Positions 31,123 to 32,111 of a stretch of DNA of 32,111 nt are shown here, in pieces. The stretch is from an uncultured Lachnospiraceae bacterium (GTDB taxonomy: Bacteria; Bacillota; Clostridia; Lachnospirales; Lachnospiraceae): positions 1-32,111 of the forward strand of contig CAJUAO010000027.1 in the NCBI GenBank assembly GCA_910584685.1. The letters run 5' to 3'. Below the pieces are notes generated by a model. The model was not told the DNA's origin, did no database searches, and saw only the letters and a list, made by a program, of their open reading frames with translations. The position numbers and the translations under genes are program-made. Each line of letters begins with the position of its first letter. Position 1 is the stretch's first letter.

Positions 31123-31542
31123 CTATTTAGCGTCCTTTGGTCTCTTTGCACCATACTTAGAACGAGCCTGACGTCTCTTTGCTACGCCTGCTGTATCGAG
31201 CGTACCTCTTACAATATGGTATCTTGTACCCGGAAGGTCCTTAACTCTACCTCCTCTGATAAGAACAACACTATGCTCCTGAAGGTTGTGTCCCTCGCCC
31301 GGAATGTAGCTTGTTACTTCGATACCGTTAGAAAGACGTACTCTGGCAATTTTTCTAAGCGCTGAGTTAGGCTTCTTAGGAGTTGTTGTCTTAACTGCTG
31401 TACATACACCTCTCTTCTGTGGTGATGTAGTGTCAGTTGCTGTCTTCTTTAAAGAGTTGTATCCCTTTAAGAGAGCCGGAGCTGTGTACTTCTTTTCAGC
31501 TGTTTTTCTTCCTTTTCTTACTAACTGGTTAAATGTAGGCAT
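31123..31542 (-). CDS. rpsL: 30S ribosomal protein S12
   Basis: A 139-residue S12 of the ribosomal decoding centre, with the Gram-positive-type length including the TDTTSPQKRG insertion. The streptomycin-sensitive motifs TTTPKKPNSALRK and VKDLPGTRYH are unchanged (both key lysines present). The ATG has AGGAGG 8 nt upstream. It is the first gene of the str operon, with a consensus promoter at 31627-31655. Unlike many Firmicutes, no rpoC or L7Ae-like gene is seen in the 570 bp upstream. Confidence 0.99.
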   Translation of the reverse strand: MPTFNQLVRKGRKTAEKKYTAPALLKGYNSLKKTATDTTSPQKRGVCTAVKTTTPKKPNSALRKIARVRLSNGIEVTSYIPGEGHNLQEHSVVLIRGGRVKDLPGTRYHIVRGTLDTAGVAKRRQARSKYGAKRPKDAK

Positions 31543-31595
31543 TCTTTTTCACCTCCTGATTAGAAATTTGTTTTTTACCTGTAATTTTGCACACA

Positions 31596-31612
31596 AAAAA
31601 ATCAGCGATTTT
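31596..31612 (-). promoter_or_regulatory. Leader hairpin of the str operon
   Basis: Shortly after the promoter the minus strand has AAAAATC-GCT-GATTTTTTT, a 7-bp stem ending in a T-run. It resembles a weak attenuator in the rpsL leader. Confidence 0.35.
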
Positions 31613-31626
31613 TCGCACGCTTACTC

Positions 31627-31655
31627 ATTATACTTGCAGAAATTTTAAATGTCAA
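31627..31655 (-). promoter_or_regulatory. Consensus promoter of the str operon
   Basis: TTGACA (31650-31655) and TATAAT (31627-31632) are separated by exactly 17 bp: a perfect sigma-A promoter about 85 nt before rpsL. Confidence 0.92.
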
Positions 31656-31674
31656 GGGGTAAAATTAAAGAATT

Positions 31675-31895
31675 TGGGGAGGGAGTTATATATTTTTTTA
31701 AAGCTTCAAAAAGAGGAAGAAATTCTATCAAGGGAATACCGCCACCTTCCAAGCTGCGAGCGTAACTCGCAAGGGGCTGAAAAGCAAGCCCCCTGCTCAG
31801 ACAGACGCTCTACGCTAAGAAGCTGACGGTATTCCCTTGATGAATTTCTAACCCTTTTCTCAATGCTTTAAAAAAATATATAACTCCCTTCCCAA
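31675..31895. repeat. Large nested inverted repeat upstream of rpsL
   Basis: A 24-nt arm (31681-31704) is perfectly complementary to 31865-31888. Inside it a 15-nt arm (31727-31741) is perfectly complementary to 31827-31841, and the flanking GAAATT/AATTTC also pair. The core has two smaller hairpins: TGCGAG/CTCGCA (31755-31771), and GGGGCT/AGCCCC (31773-31792) with a GAAA tetraloop if read on the plus strand. It is either a structured RNA or a miniature inverted-repeat element. I do not recognise an Rfam family. Confidence 0.8.
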
Positions 31896-31913
31896 GCCGC
31901 CCTGCTGCCCCAA

Positions 31914-32069
31914 ACTCCCTTTTTTCTTAAGCCCCTCATTGGGAGAAAAGTTACTTCTTTTTAAGTTTGATATTTATCATATGCCTTATATAAAAATAAG
32001 TGCAGATATCATATCTACTCTCTAACCATTATATTTATAAGGTAGTAAAATAAACACAAGCTTTTCTTC
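31914..32069. repeat. Segments shared with the left edge of the window
   Basis: 31914-31935 matches 32-53 (21 of 22 bases), and 32041-32069 matches 322-350 (25 of 29 bases), in the same order and orientation. The intervening lengths differ. Nothing coding is visible between 31896 and the end of the window. This may be a dispersed noncoding element. Confidence 0.45.
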
Positions 32070-32111
32070 CACTAACACCATATAAATGAGGGTATGTCCC
32101 ATTAAAAGGCT

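Noticed and set aside
31587..31826. 79-codon plus-strand frame through the large inverted repeat
   Set aside because: The frame follows the palindromic DNA, has no ribosome site and no domain; the inverted structure explains the sequence better.

Overview
The window is about 32.1 kb of low-GC Firmicute chromosome. EF-Tu, EF-G, S7 and S12 of Gram-positive type, an agr-type quorum-sensing locus, AGGAGG ribosome binding sites and carbohydrate-active enzymes together point to an anaerobic gut or rumen clostridium, most likely Lachnospiraceae. This is inferred from protein character; the genus cannot be resolved by eye. Almost every gene lies on the minus strand. The clear exception is an alpha-galactosidase gene with a small coupled gene.

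Layout from left to right. 1-2100: noncoding edge, then a minus-strand run of a small membrane protein, a TetR-family regulator and a multi-pass membrane protein. 2.2-4.3 kb: metY (O-acetylhomoserine sulfhydrylase) and a nitroreductase-family protein. 4.5-8.1 kb: a 1204-residue secreted, membrane-anchored GH127 enzyme (beta-L-arabinofuranosidase family). 8.4-13.8 kb: an agr-type locus. It comprises two paralogous double-helix-turn-helix regulators, a LytTR response regulator, an AgrC-like kinase, a 50-residue AgrD-type peptide precursor, AgrB and a TIR-like protein tightly coupled to agrB. 14.0-15.3 kb (plus strand): a GH27 alpha-galactosidase with a coupled small Cys-rich protein. 15.6-20.3 kb: a C_GCAxxG_C_C protein, a zinc macrodomain ADP-ribosyl hydrolase, a HAD phosphatase overlapping a broken acetyltransferase, an HTH membrane protein, and a TetR-controlled flavin redox module. 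20.7-25.8 kb: a defence cluster of NucS-like nuclease, BsuBI/PstI-type methyltransferase and restriction enzyme, DUF262 protein and HEPN protein. 25.8-26.8 kb: small decayed genes. 26.9-31.5 kb: tuf, fusA, rpsG and rpsL. The right edge is noncoding and holds a large nested inverted repeat.

The agr locus is the most interesting region. Peptide precursor, processing protease and TIR-like protein form one compact transcription unit (9912 to 8374), with its own promoter-like sequence and two Spo0A-box-like TGTCGAA repeats upstream. The sensor pair is in a neighbouring unit led by two double-HTH regulators, each behind a conserved stem-loop leader. A quorum-controlled TIR effector is a reasonable but untested reading. 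Second, a 34-bp remnant of the tuf 3' end at 20510-20543 lies in the same orientation as the real tuf end at 26883-26916, so the two bracket the whole defence cluster.
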